In this document: positions 1-8,169 of the stretch, piece by piece
Layout: each line of letters begins with the position of its first letter
How positions within the stretch are numbered: position 1 is the first letter of the stretch
Assembly (NCBI GenBank): GCA_965226785.1
Contig: CBDDEC010000003.1
Coordinates: 558,001 to 622,000 of the forward strand
Length of the DNA: 64,000 nt
Direction of reading: 5' to 3'
DNA from: CBDDEC01 sp965226785
GTDB lineage: Bacteria > Chloroflexota > Dehalococcoidia > UBA2979
The notes under the pieces: generated by a model
The model's input: the letters and a program-made list of their open reading frames with translations, nothing else
Told to the model about the DNA's origin: nothing
The model's database searches: none
Program-made: the position numbers and the translations under genes

Positions 1-534
1 CGTGCGCACGTAGACGATGCCGAAGTCAGCGGTGTCCGCGCCCGAGTTCCAGAGCTTGCTGCCGTTGATCACCCAGTCGTCGCCGTCGCGAACGCCGCGT
101 GTCTGGATCGCCCTCGCCGGGTCCGACCCGCCCGAGGGCTCACTGAGCCCGAAGAACGCCCGCTTCTCGCCGCGGATCATCGGGTAGAGGTACCGCTCCT
201 TCTGCTCGTCGTCGGCGAAGAAGAGCTGCCCGGGCGGGCCCGAGCCGAAGACGCCGTAGGCGGGTGCGTAGAGGCCGGCGCGGTGCTGCGATAGCTCTTC
301 GGCGACCAGCGTGCGCGTCACGGTGTCGACGCCGGGACCGCCATACTCTTCCGGGAGGTCCATCTGGTACAGGCCCATCTCCTTGACCATGGCGACGAGG
401 CGTTCGCGCTCCTCGTCCGGCAGCGAGTAGGCGTCGGGGTCGAGGTCGTCTTCGAGCGGTCGGATCTCCTCGCGGATGAAGCGCCGGACGTTGGCGACGA
501 TGAGCTGCTGTGCGTCGCTGAGTTGCAGGTCCAT
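1..534 (-). CDS. acyl-CoA dehydrogenase, N-terminal part (cut by window edge)
   Basis: Flavoprotein expected to oxidise an acyl-CoA to the trans-2-enoyl-CoA. The 178 residues visible cover the helical N-terminal domain and the start of the beta domain: MDLPEEYGG at 58-66 and the FAD-contact motif SEPSGGSDPA at 131-140, followed by DGDDWVINGSKLWNSG at 150-165, all typical of the family. The C-terminal half with the catalytic Glu lies outside the window. The ATG at 534-532 overlaps the TGA of the upstream GIY-YIG gene (TGATG), so translation is probably coupled. It is the last visible gene of the thiolase-led operon. The substrate cannot be told from this part. Confidence 0.93.
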   Translation of the reverse strand, partial: MDLQLSDAQQLIVANVRRFIREEIRPLEDDLDPDAYSLPDEERERLVAMVKEMGLYQMDLPEEYGGPGVDTVTRTLVAEELSQHRAGLYAPAYGVFGSGPPGQLFFADDEQKERYLYPMIRGEKRAFFGLSEPSGGSDPARAIQTRGVRDGDDWVINGSKLWNSGADTADFGIVYVRT

Positions 535-962
535 CAGGCCGGCTCCGTTCCCGCTTCGTCGGTCTGCCAGTGGTAACGCCCGAGCGGCGGCATGGGCTCC
601 GGGTCCTCGAGATTCCCGGCCGGCAGCCGGCCGTGGTCCTCGCGGAACCGTGAGAGGCACTCCACCCATCGGCTGTAGTACATGTGGTTCACTTCGAAGC
701 GGTAGTAGCGCACGCGACCGGCCAGCGAGGGCAGCGTCACGCCCATCCTCGGGTGCGACCAGTTCTCGTTGGCGAGGCGTTCCGGCGGGGCGAAGTGGCG
801 AAACAGCTCGCCGCGTAGACCGAACGGCGAGCGCCCGCCGGCCTTGCCGATGTAGAGCGTGCGGTGGTCCGCATCGGCCAGCTCGTAGACACCCATCGCG
901 CCCGGCAGCCGCCGGTAGTCGAGCGCGTCGTCCCACGCCGTCCACGGTTTCTTGATGCGCAC
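534..962 (-). CDS. GIY-YIG superfamily-like protein embedded in an acyl-CoA operon
   Basis: A 142-residue protein with the GIY-YIG signature: GVY at 24-26, YIG at 37-39 followed by Lys40, an Arg at 50 in GLRGELFRHF, and a Glu at 101 in RWVECLSRF where the metal-binding Glu of the fold would sit. The GTG start at 962 has a GGGAGG upstream; the stop overlaps the ATG of the acyl-CoA dehydrogenase by one base, and the DUF35 gene ends two bases before the start. GIY-YIG domains are usually nucleases, but nothing nearby suggests DNA metabolism and the tight operon placement argues for a different or auxiliary role. Family assignment rests on these motifs only; function is unknown. Confidence 0.75.
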   Translation of the reverse strand: MRIKKPWTAWDDALDYRRLPGAMGVYELADADHRTLYIGKAGGRSPFGLRGELFRHFAPPERLANENWSHPRMGVTLPSLAGRVRYYRFEVNHMYYSRWVECLSRFREDHGRLPAGNLEDPEPMPPLGRYHWQTDEAGTEPA

Positions 963-964
963 CG

Positions 965-1426
965 CTACGCGCCTCCCGCCGAGGCGTCGACTGGCACGAA
1001 GAACAGCGCCGCGCGATCCTCGGCGATCGGTTCGATGCGAGGCCGCACGCGATCACCGATCGCCACCGGCGCCTCGAGTTCGATCATCGGGCCGAGGAGC
1101 CGCGGCCCCTCGTCGAGCTGCACCGTGGCGACGGTGTAGGGCAGGAACGGCTGGAACGCCGGGTGATAGGGCTGGTGCACGACGATGAACGTGTGGATCG
1201 TACCCTCGCCGCTGACCGTCACCCATTCGAGGTCCGTCGCGCCGCACTTGTAGCAAAACGATTCAGCCGGGTGCTGGTAGGCAGCGCAGGCGTTGCAATG
1301 CTGCAATCGCACCTCGCCGGCCGTGAGGCCGTCCCAGTACGGCGCGTTCAGCTCCGTCGGCTCGGGCGCGAGCACCGCAAAGGCGGCGAACCGCTCCTCG
1401 ATCGGTGCGCGCGTGCCGCTGGTCAT
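965..1426 (-). CDS. Zn-ribbon/OB-fold acyl-CoA-associated protein (DUF35)
   Basis: A 153-residue DUF35 protein. The rubredoxin-like zinc ribbon is visible as C44-x2-C47 and C58-x2-C61, followed by an OB-fold with HTFIVVHQPYHPAF at about 78-91 and PYTVATVQLDEGPRLLG. Such proteins partner thiolase-like enzymes and hydratases; in actinobacterial steroid side-chain degradation a DUF35 domain binds the Ltp2 aldolase. Here its ATG at 1426-1424 overlaps the stop of the thiolase-fold gene (TGATG), which supports a two-subunit complex. I chose this ATG because the frame upstream of it is antisense noise inside the thiolase gene. Confidence 0.93.
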   Translation of the reverse strand: MTSGTRAPIEERFAAFAVLAPEPTELNAPYWDGLTAGEVRLQHCNACAAYQHPAESFCYKCGATDLEWVTVSGEGTIHTFIVVHQPYHPAFQPFLPYTVATVQLDEGPRLLGPMIELEAPVAIGDRVRPRIEPIAEDRAALFFVPVDASAGGA

Positions 1427-2592
1427 GACGGCGAGCCGTTCGAAGAGGCCGTATGGCCGTCGTTCGAGAGGATCATCGCGGCGTGGGTCGTCATGATGCC
1501 GCCCTGCTGGCTGACGAGCCCGACCTCGGCGTTGGCCACCTGGCGCTCGCCGCCCTCGCCCCGGAGCTGCCTCACCGCTTCGACGACCAGTTGCGTGCCC
1601 GGCATCCCGGTCTCGCTGAGGAGCCCGCCCGAGGTGTTGCACGGCAGTTCGCCACCGATCTGCGTGCGGTGCTCCTCGTAGAACGAACCGCCCTCGCCTT
1701 TGTCGACGAAGCCATAGTCCTCGAGCGTCACCAGCGGGACGATCGTGAAGCAGTCGTAGATCTCGCAGAAGTCGATGTCGGACGGGCTCATCTCTGCCGA
1801 CTCGAAGGCCATCGCGCCCGCCACCTTCGCGCCGCTCGTGGCCATGTCCGGGCGACGATAGAAGTCCCACGAGGGGTGCCCCTGCCCGATCCCTTCGACG
1901 AACACCGGCGCTTTGGCCAGATCGCGCGCCCGCGACTCGGTGGTGACGATGTAGGCCGCACCGCCATCGGACACCGGGCAGCAGTCGAGCAGGTGGAACG
2001 GCTCCGCCACCCAGCGTGAGCTCATGTATTCGTCGAGGGTGAACGTGTCCTGGAACACCGCGTTCGGGTTCTTGCTCGCATGGTCCCGATGTGTCATCGC
2101 GACGTTCGCCAGCTGTTCGTGCGTGGTGCCGTACTCGTACATGTGCCGGCGCGCGATCATCGCGTAGCTCGAGGGTGCGCCGAACAGTCCGGCCAGCGCG
2201 TCGTCACCCCGGGGGCGGGCGTAGGTGGAGCGAGAGCCGGTCCGCGGGTTGTCGCCGTACGAGATCGCGATGACCTCCGCCTGGCCCAGCTCGATGGCGC
2301 TGATGGCGTACTGGATCAGCCCGATGTTGCTCGCGCCGGCCTGGTCGAGCGTGCCGGTCACCTTCGGCTGCACGCGCAGCGCCTCGGCGACGCGTGGCGC
2401 GAAGAGCATCGGGAACGTCGAGGTCGGCGCCTTCGTGAGCACGCCGTCGAGGTCATCGGTTGTGAGCCCGGCGTCGTCGAGCGCGGCGCGGATCGCGAGC
2501 ACGTTGTGAGCGATCTGCGAGATGCCCGGGTTCTTTCCGTAGGCCGTGTTGCCCACGCCCACGATGCAGTAGCGCTGCCTGAGGCTTTTCAT
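1423..2592 (-). CDS. thiolase-fold protein of the SCP2/Ltp2 (lipid-transfer) type
   Basis: A 389-residue thiolase-superfamily protein, first gene of the minus-strand operon. The N-terminus CIVGVGNTAYGK is typical of the SCP-x/lipid-transfer group. At the position of the thiolase nucleophile, the TLDQAGASNIG segment (about 81-91) reads Gly-Ala-Ser rather than Cys, and the C-terminal Gly-His-Pro motif reads ETGMPG, so both the catalytic Cys and His of true thiolases seem absent. The EIYDCFTIV segment retains a Tyr. Ltp2-type retro-aldolases, which also pair with DUF35, lack the thiolase nucleophile, so retro-aldol cleavage of a beta-hydroxyacyl-CoA is more likely than thiolysis. This is inferred from a manual comparison. 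Confidence 0.9.
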   Translation of the reverse strand: MKSLRQRYCIVGVGNTAYGKNPGISQIAHNVLAIRAALDDAGLTTDDLDGVLTKAPTSTFPMLFAPRVAEALRVQPKVTGTLDQAGASNIGLIQYAISAIELGQAEVIAISYGDNPRTGSRSTYARPRGDDALAGLFGAPSSYAMIARRHMYEYGTTHEQLANVAMTHRDHASKNPNAVFQDTFTLDEYMSSRWVAEPFHLLDCCPVSDGGAAYIVTTESRARDLAKAPVFVEGIGQGHPSWDFYRRPDMATSGAKVAGAMAFESAEMSPSDIDFCEIYDCFTIVPLVTLEDYGFVDKGEGGSFYEEHRTQIGGELPCNTSGGLLSETGMPGTQLVVEAVRQLRGEGGERQVANAEVGLVSQQGGIMTTHAAMILSNDGHTASSNGSPS

Positions 2593-2661
2593 ACCGCCGC
2601 CTGTTCGCTCGTTCCGCTCTTATACTCCGCCCCGACGAGCCACGGCTAGCCGGGAGTGACA

Positions 2662-3900
2662 ATGACCGCTGACCCAGCGCCCGAGGACAGCGCCGCAGAG
2701 GTGCGTGGGGTCCTCGACGGGGTGCGCATCCTCGACCTGGCGCAGGGCAGCTTCGGTTACGCCGGGCGCTTGCTCGCCGGGCTCGGCGCCGACGTGATCA
2801 AGGTCGAGCCGCCTGCCGGCGATCCGCTGCGCGGCTGGCCACCGTTCCCGAACGACGAGCCCGGGATCGAGGTCAGCGCACGCCACCTCCATCTCGACGC
2901 TGCCAAGCGCGGCCTGGTGATTGACCTCGACAGTGCCGAGGGGCAGGTGTTGCTGCGTTCGCTGGTCGCCGAGAGCGATGCGCTGATCGAGAGCTTCGAG
3001 CCGGGTTACCTGGCCGCGCGAGGACTCGACTACGACGCGCTGCTCGAGCTTCGCCCGGATCTCGTCATGGTCTCGGTCACGCACTTCGGACAGGACGGGC
3101 CGTACGCGGGCTACCGTGGCACGGAGATCGTCGATGTCGCGCTCGGCGGCTACCTGCGGCTCTGCGGCGACCCCGACCGCGAGCCAGTGAAGCCGTACGA
3201 CGATCTCGTGACACAGCACGCCGCCCTGCACGCCGCGGCGGCGCTGATGGTCGGGCTGACGCACCGGGACCTCACGGCCTCGGACGGCGCGCCCGGCGAG
3301 GGCGACTGGTTCGATGTCTCGGCGCAAGACGCGGCGCTCTTCCTGATCGGCGGGCCGACGCAGACCTACGCCTTCGATGGGCGCGTCGCGACGAGGAACG
3401 GCACGCGTCTGCTGTTCACGAATCCGGTCTACGCTTACCCCTCGACGCTGCGTCCCTGCCGCGACGGCTGGGTGCACGCGCACAGCAACAACCGCAGGAT
3501 GGACTTGCTGGTCGCGCTGATGCCCGACGTCGGCATCGAGCAGCTCCTCGACTTGCCGATGGGCAACGCCGACGCGATGGACCGCTGGCTCGCGCGCTAT
3601 GACCGCGTCGAGGTAGTCGAGCAGGCGCAGGCATTGCGCCTGCCGTTCACCGAGGTGCTGACGCCCGAGGAGATCCTCGACGATCCGCATCTTGAGGCGC
3701 GCGAGTTCCTCGTCGAGGTGGACCACCCTGTCGCTCCGACAATGCGTCAGCCGGGTCCGCCGGCACGGCTCAGCGCCACCCCGTGGCGGACGGGTGTCGC
3801 GCCGCTCCTGGGGCAGCACACCGACGAGATCCTCGGCGACCTGCTCGAACTCGACACGGCCGCCATCGCGGAGCTACGCGATGCGGGGGTCGTGGCGTGA
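2662..3900 (+). CDS. CaiB/BaiF class III CoA-transferase, subunit lacking the usual catalytic Asp
   Basis: A 412-residue class III CoA-transferase fold protein with GVRILDLAQGSFGYAGRLL at the N-terminus, ADVIKVEPP at 43-51 and the conserved second-domain region near THRD. Aligning the helix ahead of THRD with family members (usual pattern D-x-x-A-G-L) puts Thr184 where the acyl-accepting Asp normally sits; Asp180/181 are three to four residues upstream. It may therefore be a structural partner. The ATG at 2662 is preferred over GTG 2656 because GGGAG lies six bases upstream of it. The last codons overlap the GTG start of a second CoA-transferase (GTGA), suggesting a heteromer. Divergent from the thiolase operon. 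Confidence 0.93.
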   Translation: MTADPAPEDSAAEVRGVLDGVRILDLAQGSFGYAGRLLAGLGADVIKVEPPAGDPLRGWPPFPNDEPGIEVSARHLHLDAAKRGLVIDLDSAEGQVLLRSLVAESDALIESFEPGYLAARGLDYDALLELRPDLVMVSVTHFGQDGPYAGYRGTEIVDVALGGYLRLCGDPDREPVKPYDDLVTQHAALHAAAALMVGLTHRDLTASDGAPGEGDWFDVSAQDAALFLIGGPTQTYAFDGRVATRNGTRLLFTNPVYAYPSTLRPCRDGWVHAHSNNRRMDLLVALMPDVGIEQLLDLPMGNADAMDRWLARYDRVEVVEQAQALRLPFTEVLTPEEILDDPHLEAREFLVEVDHPVAPTMRQPGPPARLSATPWRTGVAPLLGQHTDEILGDLLELDTAAIAELRDAGVVA

Positions 3901-5138
3901 GCGGCGGCCTGCCCCTCGCAGGCATTCGCGTGCTCGAGTTGACGACCGCCGTCGCCGGTCCCGTGGCCGGCGCGGTGCTCGGCGACATGGGCGCCGATGT
4001 GATCAAGGTCGAGTGACCTCGCGGCCGCACGGCCGCGCACACGGCGGCCCCGCCGCCGAGGCCCGGCGCGCCCGACCTCCCCTACAACCGCTCGGTGTTC
4101 TTCAACGAGCTGCATCGCAGCAAGCGTCTGCTCGCCCTCGATCTGACGAGCGAGGCGGGACATGCGCTCGCGCTCCAGCTCGTAGCGAAGGTGGACGTGG
4201 TGATCGAGAACTTCTCGCCGCCCGTCCTCGGACGCCTCGGGCTCGATTTCGACGCGCTGCGAGGCGTGCGCAAGGACATCATCCTCGTGTCGATGCCGGG
4301 CCTCGGGAAGACGGGGCCGTACGCGATGCGTGGCTCCTACGGACCGGGCATCGACGCGATGAGCGGCCTCTCGCACCTCACCGGCTACGCTGATCGAGGG
4401 CCGGGCAAGCCCGCGCAGTTCTACTGCGACCAGAACGCCGGCCTGACCGCTGCCCTTGCCACGATGGCGGCGCTGCACCACCGTCGCCTCCACGGCGAGA
4501 GCCAGTACATCGAGCTCGCGATGCTCGAGGGCGAGCTGCAGTTGATCGCGCCGGCGTTGATGGACGTGACGATGAACGGCCGTTCACCCTCGCGGAACGG
4601 CAACCGACACGATTGGCATGCGCCGCAGGGCGTCTACCGCTGCGCCGGCGAGGACCGCTGGGTCGCCATCTCCGTGCAGTCGGATGCGGAGTGGCGCGTT
4701 TTCGCAGCCGCCATCGAGCGTGAGGACCTCGCCTCAGACATTCGCTACGTCTCCGCGGACGGCCGGCGCGCGGACCACGACCTCCTCGACGAGGCGATCG
4801 AGACCTGGACGACGGAGCGGACGCCACACGAGGTGCAAACGGTGCTTCAGGCAGCGGGCATCGCTGCCGGCGCGCTGCTTGATATCGCCGAGGTGCACGA
4901 CGACCCGCAGCTCGCGCATCGTGGGTCACTGGTGACGGTGGATCACCCGGAGATGGGGGCGTTTCCCCACACGCGCACGGCGTGGCGCTCGCGGCGCGGA
5001 CATGACGGCGTGGCCTCGGCGGCGCCGACCTATGCAGACGGCAACCAATATGCGCTGGGTGAACTTCTCGGCCTCGACGCTGGCGCGATCGAGGACCTCG
5101 AGGCGCAGGGGGTGATCACAAAGGAGCCCCGCAGTTGA
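3897..5138 (+). pseudogene. CaiB/BaiF CoA-transferase interrupted by an in-frame UGA
   Basis: Starts at GTG 3897 overlapping the previous stop (GTGA). It encodes GIRVLELTTAVAGPVAGAV and ADVIKVE, then TGA at 4014-4016, and continues in the same frame through YNRSVFFNELHRSKR to a normal C-terminus at 5138 (413 codons if read through). The Asp expected for catalysis is present at about codon 178 (FYCDQNAGL). The usual residue at the UGA is Pro or similar, so a single substitution or sequencing error would explain it. A GC-rich hairpin (CGCGGC, loop CGCACG, GCCGCG) starts three bases after the UGA, and selC lies 3 kb away, but nothing else supports selenocysteine. If real, only the N-terminal 39 residues are made unless there is readthrough. 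Confidence 0.85.
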
Positions 5139-5149
5139 CCGCGGGGCTC
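5124..5149. terminator. hairpin between convergent genes
   Basis: Perfect 9-bp stem GAGCCCCGC / GCGGGGCTC with an 8-base loop that contains the CoA-transferase stop codon. It is followed on the plus strand by GTTCGGTT and on the minus strand by CTTTG, so it could act in either direction, although neither side has a long T-run. It sits between the CoA-transferase and the convergent RRM gene. Confidence 0.6.
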
Positions 5150-5175
5150 GTTCGGTTGCCGTCGGATCGCGTCAG

Positions 5176-5421
5176 CTACTGATCGCGGGCCCGGGCCTCA
5201 TTGACGCGCAGCGAGCGCCCACCGAAGTCGGTGCCATCGAGCGCGGCAATCGCATTTCGTGCATCGCCATCGCTCATCTCGACAAAGCCGAAGCCGCGCG
5301 CGCGGCCGGTCTCGCGGCCGGTCGGCAGCGAGCACCGGAGCACCTCGCCGTGTTGCGCGAACAGCTCCTCGATCTCGCTGGTCTCGGCCGAGTACGGCAG
5401 GTTGCCTATGTAGATATCCAG
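5176..5421 (-). CDS. RRM-family RNA-binding protein, probable CTG start
   Basis: An 81-residue single RNA-recognition-motif protein. RNP2 is IYIGNLPY near the start and RNP1 is RGFGFVEM around residue 44, with GGRSLRVNEAR as the last strand. Small glycine-poor RRM proteins of this kind bind single-stranded RNA and are often cold-inducible. Homologues normally start Met-Asp-Ile-Tyr; here that codon is CTG at 5421-5419, eight bases downstream of GGAGG. The nearest in-frame GTG at 5436 would put the start upstream of the Shine-Dalgarno sequence and add five residues. Divergent from the LLM oxidoreductase. Confidence 0.88.
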   Translation of the reverse strand: MDIYIGNLPYSAETSEIEELFAQHGEVLRCSLPTGRETGRARGFGFVEMSDGDARNAIAALDGTDFGGRSLRVNEARARDQ

Positions 5422-5656
5422 GGTCGTAACCTCCACGACGCGCACGAACTCGCTGGCTCGTGCCACTGATGTACCAGTCGTCGCGGCGGGCTCGGTGAGT
5501 CGGCAGAGACGAGTCTGGGCCACAGGCGAAGACTGTCTGAGCGCGGTCAGCGTACACCGTGGCCGGTCACAGACTGCCGACGACTGGCACACTCACTATG
5601 CTGCAATACCAGCTCGTCTCGGGACCAAGAGCCCGAGCTTTCGAAGGAGCGCTATC

Positions 5657-6535
5657 ATCGCTGACCTCGTCGCGTTCTACGCTAGCAACGACCTCGGATC
5701 CGACCCCACGGTGCTCCGCGACTACGCGCAGGCCGTCGAGGGCGCCGGCTACGCTCGCATGGCGATGGGTGAACATGTGCTCGGCGCCGATCCGAACCGG
5801 CCGGGCGGCTGGGCCGGGCCTTACACCCACGAGACCGAGTGGCAGGAGCCGTTTCCGACGTTCGGCTACCTCGCTGCGGTGACCGAACGCATCGAGTTGA
5901 TGACCGGCATCTTGATCCTGCCGCAGCGCCAGACCGCGCTCGTCGCCAAGCAAGCGGCGCAGCTTGATGTGCTCCTCGGCGGCCGTCTGGTCCTCGGCGT
6001 CGGGACGGGCTGGAACCCCGTCGAGTATCACGCGCTCGGTCAGGACTTCCACACGCGTGGCCGCCGCATGGAGGAGCAGATCGGCCTGCTCAGGCAGCTC
6101 TGGAGCGACCCGGTCGTCACGTTCGAGGGTCGCTGGGACCAGGTGGACCAGGCGGGCATCAAGCCGCTGCCGCCGCGCGGCGACATCCCGATCTGGATGG
6201 GTGGCGGCGACCCGCGCGCTGTGGCGCGCGCCGGCCGCATCGGCGACGGCTGGTTCCCGCTCGGACTGGAGCGCGCCCGCCTGGAAGCCGGCATCGAGAT
6301 CATGCGCGCCGCTGCCGAGGAGGCCGGGCGCGACCCCACGCAGCTCGGTCTGCAGTGCTCAGTGATGGCCAGCGGCGACACCGCGCGCGAGGTCGAGGTC
6401 GCGCGCGGCCTTGAGGAACTGGGCGCGACCCACATCAGCTACTTCACAGCGCGAAACGCCGTCGGCGAAGACGGCGCGAGCCTGCAGGACCACCTCGGCG
6501 CGCTCACGTCGTTCGCCGAGGCGATGCAGGCGTAG
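5657..6535 (+). CDS. LLM-class F420-dependent oxidoreductase, start uncertain (possible ATC)
   Basis: About 292 residues of a luciferase-like (TIM-barrel) oxidoreductase. Recognisable segments are NDLGSDPTVLRDYAQAVEGAG, HVLGADPNRPGGWAGP, ILILPQRQTALVAKQAAQLD and GVGTGWNPVEY, matching the F420-dependent subgroup that transfers hydride to unknown organic substrates. No ATG, GTG or TTG lies where homologues begin; instead AAGGAG (5644-5649) is seven bases upstream of ATC at 5657. The next upstream candidate, GTG 5495, adds 54 residues that do not look like the family and would overlap the RRM promoter region. AUC initiation is rare, so a substitution in the start codon or an N-terminal lesion is possible. 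Confidence 0.85.
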   Translation: MADLVAFYASNDLGSDPTVLRDYAQAVEGAGYARMAMGEHVLGADPNRPGGWAGPYTHETEWQEPFPTFGYLAAVTERIELMTGILILPQRQTALVAKQAAQLDVLLGGRLVLGVGTGWNPVEYHALGQDFHTRGRRMEEQIGLLRQLWSDPVVTFEGRWDQVDQAGIKPLPPRGDIPIWMGGGDPRAVARAGRIGDGWFPLGLERARLEAGIEIMRAAAEEAGRDPTQLGLQCSVMASGDTAREVEVARGLEELGATHISYFTARNAVGEDGASLQDHLGALTSFAEAMQA

Positions 6536-6555
6536 CGCCGGGAAGGGCGATTCCT

Positions 6556-6607
6556 ACTCCTAGAGTGAAGGATGGCTCCTGGAGTCTGACTCCTAGGGTC
6601 TAGAGTC
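6556..6607. repeat. three short semi-palindromic units
   Basis: Three related units, ACTCCTAGAGT (6556-6566), GGCTCCTGGAGTC (6574-6586) and GACTCCTAGGGTCTAGAGTC (6588-6607), each self-complementary at the ends, fill the gap between the convergent LLM and small hypothetical genes. They may contribute to bidirectional termination; no T-run follows. Confidence 0.4.
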
Positions 6608-6854
6608 CCGTGCGCTTCCAGTAGAGGGTCTTCTGCGCGTCGGTGGCCCACGACGACCGCACCTTGATGCCGACCTGCTTCGAGGCCTCGCGCAGGCGGC
6701 GCTTGATCACGGCCGGGTTGTCGTCCGACTCAAGGTCGATGCGTCCCGCGTCGCCGCCCTCGATCGCTTTCACGAACTGCACGCGCGCCGCGGCCGCATC
6801 CTTGCCTCGACCGACATGCACTTCGTCGGGGTTGAGTGTTCGAAACTTCGGCAT
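6600..6854 (-). CDS. conserved-looking small basic protein, unknown function
   Basis: An 84-residue protein rich in Lys and Arg with alternating charge (RLREASKQVGIKVRSSW near the C-terminus, WKRTGL at the end). The ATG at 6854 is preceded by GGAGGG at a nine-base spacing, which supports translation. No signal peptide or membrane segment is seen. I do not recognise the family; the charge pattern would allow nucleic-acid binding but there is no motif to prove it. Confidence 0.7.
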   Translation of the reverse strand: MPKFRTLNPDEVHVGRGKDAAAARVQFVKAIEGGDAGRIDLESDDNPAVIKRRLREASKQVGIKVRSSWATDAQKTLYWKRTGL

Positions 6855-7110
6855 AGTGGCTGCCCTCCACTTCGCCTCGATTGATAGCACGGATCCGCGG
6901 GAACGGGGAGAGCATCGAGAGCACCGAAGCTGCTGAAGTCTTACGGTTCCCGTGCAATTCACAGGTCTGCGGCGAGACCTGAGACGGTCTCCACTGAGCC
7001 ACACGCGCACGACTCAAGCGAAGCAGAATGCGCCGCCCTCGGCGCCGGATCATCGGCTCGTATCCTCGACACTCATGCGACAGATGCCCGCGCTCTCGTG
7101 GCATCTGGGC

Positions 7111-8076
7111 TCACAGCCGGCTGGTGACTCCCACGATCGCCGCGACCAGTCCCTCTGGGTATTGTTCCTGGATGAAGTGACCGCCGTCCTCAAACTCGAG
7201 GTGCGGCTGGCCGGCGGCCCCGGGCACGTGGCGCTGGAACAGCCGATCCGCCCAGCCCAGGACGGCATCCTCCTTGCCATAGGCAGTCAGCAACGGTTTC
7301 TCCCAGCGCTCGAGCACGCGCCAGGCCGCGCTCATCATCGCGCGCGCCTCGCCCCCCTCGCCGAGAGCCCGAATCAGCGAGGGGAAGATCAACGCCGAGG
7401 CCTGGTAGCTCGGGTCTGGGAACGGTGCGTCGTAGGCGGCCGCCTCCTCCGCGCTGAGCGGCGTCCCGGTGAACTGCTCCACGCTACGACTGAGCATCTG
7501 GCCGCAATGCAGCTCCTCCGCCGCCGCCGAAAACTGCTGCCAGCGCTGGAACCGCTCCGGGTCCCGCGCCACGGCCTCGGACTCCGAGCGCGCCTCTGCC
7601 ATGCGTTCCGGGTGGTCGGGGTCAGGCAGCCCGCCGTTCGCGAGCACGATCGCATCGAAGCGGTCGTGCTCGAGTGTGACGACCTTGAGACCGATCAAGC
7701 TGCCCCAGTCCTGCCCGAAGAACACGCCGCGCCGGACATCGGCGTGCTGCACCAACGCCTGCAACCAGCGGACGTGCCGAGGGTAGGAGTAGTCGTTCTT
7801 CTCGGTCGGCTTATCCGATCGCCCCATTCCGACCAGGTCGGGCACGACCACCCGCAGCCCTGCTTCGACGAGCCCGGGGATCATCTTGCGGTAGAGGTAC
7901 CCCCACGTTGGCTCGCCGTGGACCAGGAGCACCGGGCGAGCGTCCGCCGGTCCTTCGTCCACCCACGCCATCCGCAGGGTCCCGCCGTCCTCGTCGTCGA
8001 CGTCGACATAGTGAGGCTCGTAGGGGAACTCCGGCAGCCCGACGAACCGATCCTCCGGCGTCCGTAGCACATCCAT
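7111..8076 (-). CDS. haloalkane dehalogenase
   Basis: A 321-residue alpha/beta hydrolase that would hydrolyse carbon-halogen bonds to an alcohol and halide. The nucleophile elbow is GQDWGSLIG with Asp123 as nucleophile and Trp124 as a halide-binding residue; the oxyanion and second halide site is HGEPTW at 53-58; the catalytic His is His300 in GGHFIQE; the probable acid is Asp270 in GKEDAVLG. The cap domain carries FPDPSYQA. An Asp nucleophile followed by Trp, rather than the Gly-x-Ser-x-Gly of esterases, separates it from lipases and fits the haloalkane dehalogenase or closely related epoxide-hydrolase-like group. It is transcribed alone; the 250 bases downstream hold no gene. Confidence 0.92.
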   Translation of the reverse strand: MDVLRTPEDRFVGLPEFPYEPHYVDVDDEDGGTLRMAWVDEGPADARPVLLVHGEPTWGYLYRKMIPGLVEAGLRVVVPDLVGMGRSDKPTEKNDYSYPRHVRWLQALVQHADVRRGVFFGQDWGSLIGLKVVTLEHDRFDAIVLANGGLPDPDHPERMAEARSESEAVARDPERFQRWQQFSAAAEELHCGQMLSRSVEQFTGTPLSAEEAAAYDAPFPDPSYQASALIFPSLIRALGEGGEARAMMSAAWRVLERWEKPLLTAYGKEDAVLGWADRLFQRHVPGAAGQPHLEFEDGGHFIQEQYPEGLVAAIVGVTSRL

Positions 8077-8169
8077 CGCTCACCCCCAGCTCACTCGCTC
8101 TGTACCGCGCCGCATGGTACCTCGACAGAAGCAAGCGCAGGCTGGCGATCCACCGTAGAATCGCGCGCT

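Noticed and set aside
2620..2627. TATACT as a -10 promoter element upstream of the first CoA-transferase
   Set aside because: No suitable -35 at the usual spacing was found.
2620..3819. 399-residue open frame on the minus strand
   Set aside because: Antisense shadow of the first CoA-transferase.
4014..4060. SECIS element after the in-frame UGA
   Set aside because: A hairpin exists, but high GC makes such hairpins common, the residue is not catalytic, and no loop consensus could be verified.
6974..6991. GAGACC-N6-GGTCTC inverted repeat as an operator
   Set aside because: Only 6-bp arms in a gene-free stretch, no second copy found, expected by chance.
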